Source of the DNA: Nonomuraea sediminis
GTDB lineage: Bacteria > Actinomycetota > Actinomycetes > Streptosporangiales > Streptosporangiaceae
Assembly: GCF_018531495.1 (NCBI RefSeq)
Contig: NZ_JAHDTI010000001.1
Location: forward strand, 1,612,001-1,676,000
Direction: 5' to 3'
DNA length: 64,000 bases
The notes beneath the pieces were generated by a model. The model worked only from the letters and a program-made list of their open reading frames with translations. It was not told the origin of the DNA and searched no databases. Made by a program: the position numbers and the translations under genes. Positions 17,523 to 24,944 of this stretch are shown in pieces (within the stretch, counting starts at the first letter, position 1; each line of letters opens with the position of its first letter).

Positions 17523-17790
17523 CTACGCACGCTTCTCAGCCGCGTGCGACAGCTGGAGATGTCGCGGTGCTCTCCGGATCGCCCACGTCAGGCCCGGTAT
17601 GACGATCGCCGCTGCCAGTACATGACCACCTGCGAGCAGGAGCCTGGCCGCTGTAGTCGTGTGGCTCGGAGCAAGCGGAAGCGCGAACGAGACCGCGGTC
17701 AGCGCGAGTACGACCCGGACGAAGGTCTGTTGCGGACGAGTCGCTCGCGTCTCTACGGTCGCCGCAACCCGGCGCCCCCGAATCCTGCGC
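17523..17790 (-). pseudogene. C-terminal remnant of a DUF6069-like membrane protein
   Basis: In the 515-nt gap between the MFS exporter and the sigma gene, one minus-strand frame ending in TAG at 17523-17525 encodes a plausible tail: RRPQQTF-like QQTFVRVVLALTAVSFALPL, then AARLLLAGGHVLAAAIVIPG and LTWAIRR. Two hydrophobic helices and spacing resemble DUF6069 integral membrane proteins. There is no start and no N-terminal half, so it is read as a decayed fragment. The rest of the gap shows only promoter P1. Confidence 0.5.
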
Positions 17791-17890
17791 CGTTGCTCGG
17801 CGAGAAGGGTTGGCGGCTGAACACGTCAATAGTGCGGCGTGCCACGTCGGCTTTCATCGCTGTGTCAAGTGCGCTCTTCAAACGCGGGCG

Positions 17891-19126
17891 CTACTGCAGT
17901 TGGTCGCGGCGGCGGGTGAGGTAGGCGGTCTCGCCGGTGTTGCCGGCCAGCTCGATGGCCCGGTCGTAGGCCGCGCGTGACTGCTGACTCCGGCCCAGCC
18001 GGCGCAGCAGGTCGGCGCGGGTGGCGTGGTAGGCGTGATAGCCGGCCAACGCCTCGGCCAGGCGGTCGACGATGGCCAGTGCCACCTCCGGCCCGTCGAG
18101 CTCGGCCACGGCGATGGCCCGGTTGAGGGCGATGATCGGCGAGGGGTCGAGGCGGACGAGCTGGTCGTAGAGGGCGAGGACCTGCGACCAGTCGGTGTCG
18201 CGGATGTCGCGGGCGGAGGTGTGCACCGCGTTGATCGCGGCGAGGATCTGATAGCGGCCCGGAGCCACCCCGGCGGCGGCAGCGGCCAGGCGCTCGCGCA
18301 CCAGCCGATGACCTTCGGCGATCAGCGCCGCGTCCCAGGCCCCACGGTCCTGCTCGTCGAGAGCAACCAGTTCGCCGCCGGCCGAGACCCGGGCGGGGCG
18401 GCGGGCCTCGATGAGCAGCATCAGCGCCAGCAGCCCGGCCACCTCTCCGTCCTGCGGCAGGAGCGCGCGGATCAGGCGGGTGAGCCGGATCGCCTCGGTG
18501 GTCAGGTCGTGCCGTACGGGATCGGTGTCGGGGCCGCTGGCCAGGTAGCCCTCGTTGAAGACGAGGTAGAGGACGGCCAGGACGCCGGAGACGCGTGCCG
18601 GCAGATCGTCGGCGGACGGCATCCGATAGGGGATGCGCGCCGCCTTGATCTTGGCCTTCGCGCGGGTGATGCGCTGCTCCATGGTGGTCCCCTGCACCAG
18701 GAAGGCACGGGCGATCTCGGGCACGGTCAGGCCGCCGACCATGCGCAGCGTCAACGCCACGCGCGCTTCCACCGCCAGCGCCGGGTGACAGCAGGCGAAG
18801 ATCAGCCGGAGCCGGTCGTCGTCGATGGCGCCCAGCGGCTCGGGTGGGGTGTTGTCGTGCAGCATCTGAGCCTCCTTGTGCTTGTCGTCGCGTTTGTTCT
18901 CGCGCCGGATCCGGTCGATGGCCTTGCGGTTGGCGGTGGTGGTCAGCCACGCGCCCGGGTTGGGGGGAACGCCGTCGGCCGGCCACCGCTCGACGGCGGT
19001 CGCGAACGCTTCGGCCGCCGCCTCCTCGGCGATGCCGAGGTCACCGAAACGCCTGGTCAGCGCGGCCACCACCCGCGCCCACTCGTCGTGATGGGCCCGG
19101 GTGATCGCCTCCTCGACGTCGCTCAC
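17891..19126 (-). CDS. ECF42-type RNA polymerase sigma factor with C-terminal extension
   Basis: 411 residues. Region 2 (VAALTRRFGDLGIAEEAAAE, then GAWLTTTANRKAIDRIRRE) and region 4 (LTLRMVGGLTVPEIARAF, TTMEQRITRAKAKI) are complete; the rest, about 220 residues, is the long helical TPR-like C terminus of the ECF42 group. GTG 19126 overlaps the YCII stop as GTGA, so the YCII and sigma genes are translationally coupled. Such sigma factors typically direct transcription of DGPF/YCII genes. There is no anti-sigma gene here, as usual for this group; the extension is thought to take that role. Confidence 0.92.
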   Translation of the reverse strand: MSDVEEAITRAHHDEWARVVAALTRRFGDLGIAEEAAAEAFATAVERWPADGVPPNPGAWLTTTANRKAIDRIRRENKRDDKHKEAQMLHDNTPPEPLGAIDDDRLRLIFACCHPALAVEARVALTLRMVGGLTVPEIARAFLVQGTTMEQRITRAKAKIKAARIPYRMPSADDLPARVSGVLAVLYLVFNEGYLASGPDTDPVRHDLTTEAIRLTRLIRALLPQDGEVAGLLALMLLIEARRPARVSAGGELVALDEQDRGAWDAALIAEGHRLVRERLAAAAAGVAPGRYQILAAINAVHTSARDIRDTDWSQVLALYDQLVRLDPSPIIALNRAIAVAELDGPEVALAIVDRLAEALAGYHAYHATRADLLRRLGRSQQSRAAYDRAIELAGNTGETAYLTRRRDQLQ

Positions 19127-19446
19127 AGGAACGGCCGCACCTCGATCTTCCGATCGCAGACCTTCGACGCCTCGGCGGCGAGCTTGAGCGCCACATCCAG
19201 ATCGGGGGCCTCCCACACCCAGACGCCGGCGAGGTACTCCTTCGACTCCACGAAAGGCCCGTCGCTGAACACCGCCTGCTCGCCCCGGTTGTCGATGACC
19301 GTGGCCGCGTCGGTGTCCGCGAGTCCGCCCGCGAAAACCCAGTAGCCCTCGGCGATCAGTCGTTCGTTGAACGCGCTGATGGCAGGCTGCCTGTCCGTGC
19401 TGCCGGGATTGCTCTTGTCATCGATCACGGAAACCAGATACCGCAT
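19123..19446 (-). CDS. YCII/DGPF-domain protein
   Basis: 107 residues of the YCII-related fold (ferredoxin-like, dimeric), beginning MRYLVSVIDDKS and carrying the signature DGPF (FSDGPFVESKEYL) that names the DGPF family. It sits between a reductase-like gene and the ECF42 sigma gene with which it overlaps. GGAG lies 11 nt before the ATG. Biochemical function is not established; partnership with ECF42 sigma factors is well known. Confidence 0.93.
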   Translation of the reverse strand: MRYLVSVIDDKSNPGSTDRQPAISAFNERLIAEGYWVFAGGLADTDAATVIDNRGEQAVFSDGPFVESKEYLAGVWVWEAPDLDVALKLAAEASKVCDRKIEVRPFL

Positions 19447-19498
19447 CTGAAGATCATCTCCTGTGGTGTCAAGACCGCGTGGTTCGTCGGTAGGGACT

Positions 19499-20095
19499 TC
19501 AGGCCGTCGCATACCGCGGGCGCCCGGCCGGCCGGTAGACCTGGATCGTCACGCCCTTCGAGTCGACCCGCGACTTGACCAGGTCGAGCGCGAGATCCGG
19601 ACCGGTCTCCGGGAACAGTCTCGCGCCCTGGCCGAGGATCACCGGGATCACGATCAGAATCATCTCGTCGACCAGATCGTTCTCCAGCAGCCACCGGGTC
19701 AGGATGCCACTGCCGTGCACCTGCAGCTCACCCCCGGGCTTGGCCTTCAGCTCACTGACGGCCGCCGCGAGGTCACCACGGAGAACGGTCGTATTCTCCC
19801 AACGCGGCGCGGTGAGCGTGGTCGAGGCAACGTACTTGGGGGCCTCGTTCAAGGCCACGCCGATGGGATGTGGGTTTGATCCCCAGGAGGTGAACAACTC
19901 GTAGGTGCGCCGGCCGAACAGGAACGCGTCGGCGCGCTGGTAGGTCTGCGTGATGAACGTCCTGGTCTCGTCGTCACCCGCCCCCCGCGCCCATCCGCCG
20001 CGCTCGAATCCGTTCCTGCGGTCCTCATCCGACGCGCCGCCGTTTCCCTGCATCACTCCATCGATGGTGACCTGAGTCACGGTCGTCAGCTTCAT
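19499..20095 (-). CDS. Dihydrofolate reductase-like (RibD C-terminal) protein
   Basis: 198 residues; MKLTTVTQVTIDGVMQGNGG opening, DAFLFGRRTYELFTSWG and ELQVHGSGILTRWLLENDLVDEM are typical of the RibD-C/DHFR-like family of actinomycetes, NADPH-binding oxidoreductases of unassigned substrate. First gene of the operon that continues to YCII and the ECF42 sigma factor, transcribed from promoter P2. Confidence 0.9.
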   Translation of the reverse strand: MKLTTVTQVTIDGVMQGNGGASDEDRRNGFERGGWARGAGDDETRTFITQTYQRADAFLFGRRTYELFTSWGSNPHPIGVALNEAPKYVASTTLTAPRWENTTVLRGDLAAAVSELKAKPGGELQVHGSGILTRWLLENDLVDEMILIVIPVILGQGARLFPETGPDLALDLVKSRVDSKGVTIQVYRPAGRPRYATA

Positions 20096-20149
20096 GATCG
20101 CGGTTCCTTTTGCCTCGGCGCCGCCCCCTTGCGGGCGGCCTCACCCGCG

Positions 20150-20177
20150 CTACGAACGCCACCGCCCCGATCCGACA
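20150..20177 (-). promoter_or_regulatory. ECF42-type promoter P2 (reductase-YCII-sigma operon)
   Basis: TGTCGG, 17 nt, CGTAG on the minus strand, about 55 nt before the reductase ATG. The leader that follows can form a GCCGCCC/GGGCGGC hairpin. Sequence conservation with P1 extends about 75 nt, beyond what promoter boxes alone require. The remaining gap to 20330 holds nothing recognisable. Confidence 0.7.
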
Positions 20178-20330
20178 CCGCCTCCCGGATTTCTTTGAAG
20201 AACTTTCCGGGACGCCGGTCGTCAGCGATCCGACGGCACGACAGTTTCGCGGCCATCTCCTCGAGCGCGCCCAGTGCGGACAAGCTCGATCGCGAGGCGT
20301 CGAACGGCCGTGTTCACGCCTTCCCACGGC

Positions 20331-21029
20331 CTACCAGGGGACCCGTCCGTTCTCGTCGAAGAAGCCGCCGGTCGGCCCGTCGGGCCCCACCGTGGCCAGC
20401 CGGACGACGGCCCTGGCCCCGTCCTGCGCCGTGCGGCCGAGGTCGAACCCCAGTCCCCTGGTGAAGTCGGTGTCGCAGGGCCCCGGCGTGACGGCGTTGA
20501 CCAGGATCCCCTCGCCCGCCAGTTCCCTGGCGTACTGCACGGTGAGGGCGTTCAGCGCCGCCTTCGACGCGGGGTAGGCGGCCTGGGGCGGCAGGCCGTA
20601 CAGGTAGTGGCCGGGGTCGGTCTGGTGGGTCAGCGAGCCGACGGCGCTGGAGACGTTCACGATCCGCGCGGCCGGGGAGCGGCGCAGCAGCGGGAGCATC
20701 GCGTTGGTGACCGCGACGACGCCGAGGACGTTGGTCTCGAACACCTCCCTGACCGACTCGACGGTCGTCGCGCCGGGCGGGCGTCCCGGCGTGTACCCGG
20801 AGATCCCGGCGTTGTTCACCAGCACGTCCAGGCGGCCGAACCGCTCCTCGATCCAGGCGGCCGCGGCCGAGATCGTCGCCGGATCCGTCACGTCCAGGCG
20901 TACCGACAGCTCTCCCGACGGGGTGCGCATCCCCGAGATCACGGTCATGCCGCGCTCGGCCAGACCCTCGGCGACCGCCCGGCCGACGCCCCTGCTTGCC
21001 CCGGTGACCAGGGCGATCCTCTCGCTCAC
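20331..21029 (-). CDS. SDR-family NAD(P)-dependent oxidoreductase
   Basis: 232 residues of a classical short-chain dehydrogenase: TGASRGVG cofactor motif near residue 9, NNAG (VLVNNAGIS), catalytic Ser in VNVSSAV and the YPASK catalytic pair. All active residues present, in contrast to the SDR-like gene at the left end. Substrate unknown. Divergent from the broken LysR gene, which may once have regulated it. Confidence 0.93.
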   Translation of the reverse strand: MSERIALVTGASRGVGRAVAEGLAERGMTVISGMRTPSGELSVRLDVTDPATISAAAAWIEERFGRLDVLVNNAGISGYTPGRPPGATTVESVREVFETNVLGVVAVTNAMLPLLRRSPAARIVNVSSAVGSLTHQTDPGHYLYGLPPQAAYPASKAALNALTVQYARELAGEGILVNAVTPGPCDTDFTRGLGFDLGRTAQDGARAVVRLATVGPDGPTGGFFDENGRVPW

Positions 21030-21099
21030 CCGTCCATCACAGCAGGACGGCCCGAGGCGGGGCCAACACCGGCTTGGTCACGCGCAATACCCTGCGGGT

Positions 21100-21785
21100 A
21101 TGGAGACGCGCGAGCTGTCGTACTTCCTGGCCGTCGCCGAAGAGCTGCACTTCGGCAGGGCGGCCGGGCGGCTGGGCATCGCGCAGCCGCCGCTGTCGCG
21201 GGCGATACAGAAGCTGGAGCGGCGTCTCGGGGTGCGGCTGTTCGAGCGGGCCGGCGGCAGGGTCACGCTGACCGAGGCAGGACGGGTGCTGGCCAGGGAG
21301 GCCGTGACGGCGCTCGAGGCGGTCGCGGCGGCCGAGCGGCGCACCCGCAGGGCGGGCCCCGCCGTTCCCGGGCTCGTCGTGGCGATGAAGCCCGGCGGCG
21401 ACGGCGGGCTACTGCCCGCGATCCTGGCCGCCTACGCCGAACTGCCGGAGGCGGTGGAGGTGGAGGTGGTGCTGTGCGCGATGGGCGAGCGGGCGCGGCT
21501 GCTGCGGGACGGCACGGCCGACGTGGCGTTCCTGCACACGCCGCATGAGCCGCCGCGCAGCTGATGCAGCTGATCGCGCTCGGCAGGGCCGTGGCCGTGG
21601 TGCCCGAGTCGGTGCGCGGGCAGCTGCGCGCCGACCTGACCTGCGTGCCCGTGCTCGACGCCCCGCCCACCACGGTGGTGCTTGCCTGGCCTGAGCAGGC
21701 CCGCTCACCCGCGCTGGCAGCCTTCGTCCGCGCCGCCTCGGGTGTCTCACCGGCCGCACAGGGAATAGCCCCGGTATGCCACTGA
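21100..21785 (+). pseudogene. LysR-family regulator broken by internal deletion and frameshift
   Basis: The first frame (21100-21564) gives an intact N-terminal winged helix (ETRELSYFLAVAEELHFGRAA, PPLSRAIQKLERRLG) and the start of the effector domain, then hits TGA. The second frame (21564-21785) begins MQLIALGRAVAVVPESVR, the typical late part of the same effector domain. Roughly 90-100 residues between them are missing. The junction holds a 9-bp tandem direct repeat GCAGCTGAT. The DNA-binding half might still be made. Confidence 0.85.
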
Positions 21786-22195
21786 CCGAGACAGAGCGGC
21801 AGCGGTTCCTCGCCGAACCGCACATGGCCGCCCTGGCCATCGACGCCGAACCCGGCCGCGGGCCGCTGACGGTTCCGATCTGGTACGCCTACGAGCCCGG
21901 CGGCGACGTGGAGTTCCTGACCGTCGGCACCTCGCGCAAGGCCACCCTGCTCGCCAAGGCGGGGCGCCTGTCGCTGCTGGTCCAGCGCGATACGCCCACC
22001 TACCGGTACGTCTCTGTCGAGGGCCCGGTGATCGGCTCGGAACCGACGACAGAGGAGTTCATGACGCGCCTGGCCGCCCGCTACATGCCGCCCGAAGCGG
22101 TGCCCGGCTACGTGGAGAACTCCGACCTGGCCTCGCTCGTGACCTACCGCATGCACCCCGAACGGTGGCTCTCGGCCGACCTGGGCACCATCTGA
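21776..22195 (+). CDS. Pyridoxamine-5'-phosphate oxidase-fold (FMN/F420-binding) protein
   Basis: 139 residues of the split-barrel flavin/F420-binding fold: LAEPHMAALAID opening, LTVPIWYAYEPGG, then RKATLLAKAGRLSLLVQRD and RYVSVEGPV. Actinobacterial proteins of this type are often F420-dependent reductases or binders of unknown substrate. It begins inside the tail of the LysR remnant and is followed 18 nt later by dapD. Confidence 0.88.
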   Translation: MPLTETERQRFLAEPHMAALAIDAEPGRGPLTVPIWYAYEPGGDVEFLTVGTSRKATLLAKAGRLSLLVQRDTPTYRYVSVEGPVIGSEPTTEEFMTRLAARYMPPEAVPGYVENSDLASLVTYRMHPERWLSADLGTI

Positions 22196-22213
22196 CCCGG
22201 TATTTTGTGGCAC

Positions 22214-23161
22214 GTGACTGCAAACGTGACCGGCGCCCACGGTCTGGGCCTCGCCACCATCGCCGCTGACGGCACCGTCCTCGACACCTGGTTCCCGAGC
22301 CCCGAGCTGGGCGACCCGCCCGCCACGGGCACCATCCGCCTTGCCGACCCCGGCGAGTTCGCCGAGCTCGCCGGGCCCGACCCGGTCAGGGACGTGGAGG
22401 TGGTGGCGGTTCAGACCGGCATCGCCAAGCTGTCCGAGCCGCCGGTGGACGCCCACGATGCCTACCTGCGGCTGCACCTGCTGTCCGCGCGCCTGGTCAG
22501 GCCGCACGAGGTGAACCTGGACGGGCTGTTCGGCCTGCTGGCGAACGTGGTGTGGACCAGCCACGGCCCGTGCGCCGTCGAGGGCTTCGAGCGGACGCGG
22601 GTACGGCTGCGCGCCAAGGGACCGGTGACCGTGTACGGGGTGGACAAGTTCCCGCGCATGGTCGACTACGTGGTGCCGTCGGGCGTGCGCATCGCCGACG
22701 CCGACCGGGTGCGGCTGGGCGCCCACCTGGCCGCCGGCACGACGGTGATGCACGAGGGCTTCGTCAACTTCAACGCCGGCACGCTGGGCACCTCCATGGT
22801 CGAGGGCCGCATCTCGGCCGGCGTGGTGGTCGGCGACGGCTCGGACGTGGGCGGCGGCGCCTCGATCATGGGCACGCTGTCGGGCGGCGGCAAGGAGATC
22901 ATCTCGATCGGCGAGCGCTGCCTGCTGGGCGCCAACTCCGGCGTCGGCATCTCGCTGGGCGACGACTGCGTGGTCGAGGCCGGCCTCTACGTCACGGCCG
23001 GCACCAAGATCGCGCTGCCTGACGGGCGCGTCGTCAAGGGCAAGGACCTGACGGGCTCCAGCGGCCTGCTCTTCCGCCGCAACTCCCAGACCGGTGCCGT
23101 CGAGGCCACCCCGCGCGAGGGCGCCAAGGTCGAGCTCAACGCGGCACTCCACGCCAACTGA
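22214..23161 (+). CDS. dapD: 2,3,4,5-tetrahydropyridine-2,6-dicarboxylate N-succinyltransferase
   Basis: About 315 residues, matching the actinobacterial DapD type. The N-terminal domain ([16 protein letters not shown]) precedes a left-handed beta-helix with hexapeptide-style repeats ([37 protein letters not shown]). It succinylates tetrahydrodipicolinate in the lysine/meso-diaminopimelate pathway, essential for cell wall synthesis. GTG 22214 is chosen because it gives the family N terminus; no strong Shine-Dalgarno is visible and a TTG at 22205 is an alternative. CGGTACGGCGGGC follows the stop, an instance of the recurring 3' motif. Confidence 0.95.
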   Translation: MTANVTGAHGLGLATIAADGTVLDTWFPSPELGDPPATGTIRLADPGEFAELAGPDPVRDVEVVAVQTGIAKLSEPPVDAHDAYLRLHLLSARLVRPHEVNLDGLFGLLANVVWTSHGPCAVEGFERTRVRLRAKGPVTVYGVDKFPRMVDYVVPSGVRIADADRVRLGAHLAAGTTVMHEGFVNFNAGTLGTSMVEGRISAGVVVGDGSDVGGGASIMGTLSGGGKEIISIGERCLLGANSGVGISLGDDCVVEAGLYVTAGTKIALPDGRVVKGKDLTGSSGLLFRRNSQTGAVEATPREGAKVELNAALHAN

Positions 23162-23261
23162 TCCGGTACGGCGGGCCCCCGAACCCAGGCAACCGGGTCC
23201 TGTGCGCCGTGGCGGCGGGCAAGTAGCCCCGACTCGCCGTGAGCGCCGGTCGCGGGCCCTC

Positions 23262-23576
23262 AGCCGAAGTGCTGAGTCGAGCGACTCCTCCTTGGTCAGC
23301 TTGACGGTGACGGTGCCATCGGCGTTGGTGTCGACCGAGAAGGCCGCCAGCCGCACGTGCACCTCCGGCGGCGCGTTCACCCGCGGCCCGCCCGTCACGA
23401 GCGTGACGCCCAGGCCCGTGGCCACGACCGCGCCGGTGAGCAGGCCCGCCGCCCTGCGGCGGCGGTGGGCTCTGCCCCGGGACCATCCCGAGGACCTCGG
23501 CGGTGGTCTCGGTGTCCAGGTCGAGGAACGCGCGCAGCGCGATCACCTCGCGCTGCCGCCGCGGCAGGCTCCCCAT
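23262..23576 (-). pseudogene. Fused remnants of a sigma-70 gene and a following membrane-protein gene
   Basis: From 23576 one minus frame encodes LPRRQREVIALRAFLDLDTETTAEVLGM, the region-4 helix-turn-helix of a SigE-like sigma factor, with no earlier part. A second frame then encodes RRRRAAGLLTGAVVATGLG (a membrane helix) and VHVRLAAFSVDTNADGTVTV, the N-terminal part of the small membrane protein usually encoded after such sigma genes, and stops matching near 23262. Deletions and a frame change joined the two. The rest of the 23162-23654 gap shows nothing coding. Confidence 0.65.
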
Positions 23577-23632
23577 TCACGCACCGGCCGCTCCGGAGAC
23601 TTACCGATCCAGGTGCTATGGTTTTCGTATTA

Positions 23633-23645
23633 TATGGATTCCATA
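23633..23645. promoter_or_regulatory. Inverted repeat (TATGGA-T-TCCATA) upstream of the NmrA-like gene
   Basis: A 13-bp near-perfect palindrome in an AT-rich patch (TTTTCGTATTATATGG) that contrasts with its surroundings and ends 9 nt before the ATG. A larger CTATGG...CCATAG repeat encloses it. Likely -10 region and repressor site; no regulator gene is adjacent. Confidence 0.5.
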
Positions 23646-23654
23646 GGAGATGCC

Positions 23655-24503
23655 ATGATCCTCGTCACCGGAGCCACCGGGCTCATCGGACGTCCCCTGA
23701 TCGAGCGGCTGGTCGAAGCGGGCGCCAAGGTCCGCGCCGTCACCCGCGCCCCCTCGGCCGCCGTGCTCCCCGCGGGCGTGGAGGTCGTCCCCGGCGACCC
23801 GAGACAGCCGGAGACCATCGCGCTCGACGGCGTCACCAGCGTGCTGCTCAACCCCCGCGCGGTCGGCACCGCCGCACCCGAGCTGCTGCGCCTGGCCGCG
23901 CAGCACGGGGCACGCCGCGCCGTCGCCCTGTCGGCCCTCAACGTCGACCTCCCCCTCGAACGGCAGCCGTCGCGGCTGCGCGGCGACTTCAACAAGGAGG
24001 TCGAACAGGCGGCCGTGGAGTCGGGTCTGGAGTGGGTGAGCCTGCGCTCCGGCTACTACGCCGACAACACGCTCCGGTCATGGGGCGCGCAGATCCGCGC
24101 GGGCGACGTGGTCCGCGGCGCCCACCCGGAGGCGCGCTGGGCTCCTCTCCACGAGCTCGACCTGGCGGCGGTCGCCGCCCAGGCCCTGCTCACCGACACG
24201 CTCCTGTCCCGCAAACCCGTCCTCACCGGGCCTGAAGCCCTCACACCCCCGCAGCTGATCGCCCGCATCGCCGAGGCGACCGGCCGCCCCCTCCGCTTCG
24301 AAGAGGTCAGCCCTGACGAGGCCCGCCGCCAGCTGGAGTCGACCGGCGTCCCCGGCCAGGTGGCCGCCGCCTTCATCGCCCTCGAAGCGGACTCCTACGG
24401 CCAGCCGGACCTGGTGAGCCCCGAGGTGGAACGCGCCCTCGGCCGTCCTGCCCTCCCGTTCTCCCACTGGGCAGGCCTGCACAGGTCCGACTTCACCGGA
24501 TGA
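23655..24503 (+). CDS. NmrA-like NAD(P)-binding protein
   Basis: 282 residues with GATGLIGRPLIERL at the N terminus (atypical SDR, NAD(P) site) and the NmrA/HSCARG-type body without YxxxK (RAVALSALNVDLPLERQPS, VSLRSGYYADNTLRSWG). Often a redox sensor or quinone/azo-type reductase; actual function unknown. AGGAGA just upstream of ATG 23655 sets the start. Confidence 0.88.
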   Translation: MILVTGATGLIGRPLIERLVEAGAKVRAVTRAPSAAVLPAGVEVVPGDPRQPETIALDGVTSVLLNPRAVGTAAPELLRLAAQHGARRAVALSALNVDLPLERQPSRLRGDFNKEVEQAAVESGLEWVSLRSGYYADNTLRSWGAQIRAGDVVRGAHPEARWAPLHELDLAAVAAQALLTDTLLSRKPVLTGPEALTPPQLIARIAEATGRPLRFEEVSPDEARRQLESTGVPGQVAAAFIALEADSYGQPDLVSPEVERALGRPALPFSHWAGLHRSDFTG

Positions 24504-24525
24504 GAGAGAATTCCTTGGCAGGCCG

Positions 24526-24553
24526 TGTCCATCCGGCCGGGGCTCGTTCGTGG
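24526..24553 (+). promoter_or_regulatory. ECF42-type promoter P3 (second YCII-sigma operon)
   Basis: TGTCCA, 17 nt, CGTGG, about 52 nt before the YCII start. Spacer ends GCTCGTT, the same GTT-CGT junction as in P1, P2 and P4. Confidence 0.65.
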
Positions 24554-24556
24554 TGA

Positions 24557-24584
24557 GGGTGTACGGCGGGCCCGCCGTACACCC
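24557..24584. repeat. 28-bp perfect palindrome at the predicted transcript start of YCII
   Basis: Arms GGGTGTACGGCGGG and complement meet without a loop. It lies directly after the P3 -10 box, so it would form the very 5' end of the YCII mRNA or act as an operator; it could instead terminate transcription from the upstream NmrA-like gene. Contains the GTACGGC core. Confidence 0.65.
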
Positions 24585-24605
24585 GCATCGTGAGAGGGAC
24601 GAACC

Positions 24606-24944
24606 GTGAAGTACATGCTCCTGATCAACGCCGGCGCCGACCAGGACAACCGGTGCACGGTCGAGGACTGGATGGCCTACGACAAGGCCGTCAAGGACGC
24701 GGGCATCATGGTGTCCGGCGAGTCCCTGGCCGACCTGGTGACCGCCACGACCGTCCGCGTCGGCAGCGACGGGACGCGGACCGTGACCGACGGCCCGTAC
24801 GCCGAGACCCGGGAGGTCCTGGGCGGCTTCTACGTGATCGACGTGCCCGACCTGGACGTGGCGCTCGACTGGGCCGCCCGCTGCCCGGGTTCGCATGGCG
24901 GCGGTTCCGTGGTGGTGCGCCCCGTCGCCGACTTCGATGCGTGA
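24606..24944 (+). CDS. YCII-domain protein (second copy)
   Basis: 112 residues starting at GTG: MKYMLLINAGADQDN, with DGPY in place of DGPF (VTDGPYAETREVL). Same family as the protein at 19123-19446 but clearly diverged. Overlaps the following sigma gene by 8 nt, so the two are coupled. Expressed from promoter P3. Confidence 0.93.
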   Translation: MKYMLLINAGADQDNRCTVEDWMAYDKAVKDAGIMVSGESLADLVTATTVRVGSDGTRTVTDGPYAETREVLGGFYVIDVPDLDVALDWAARCPGSHGGGSVVVRPVADFDA

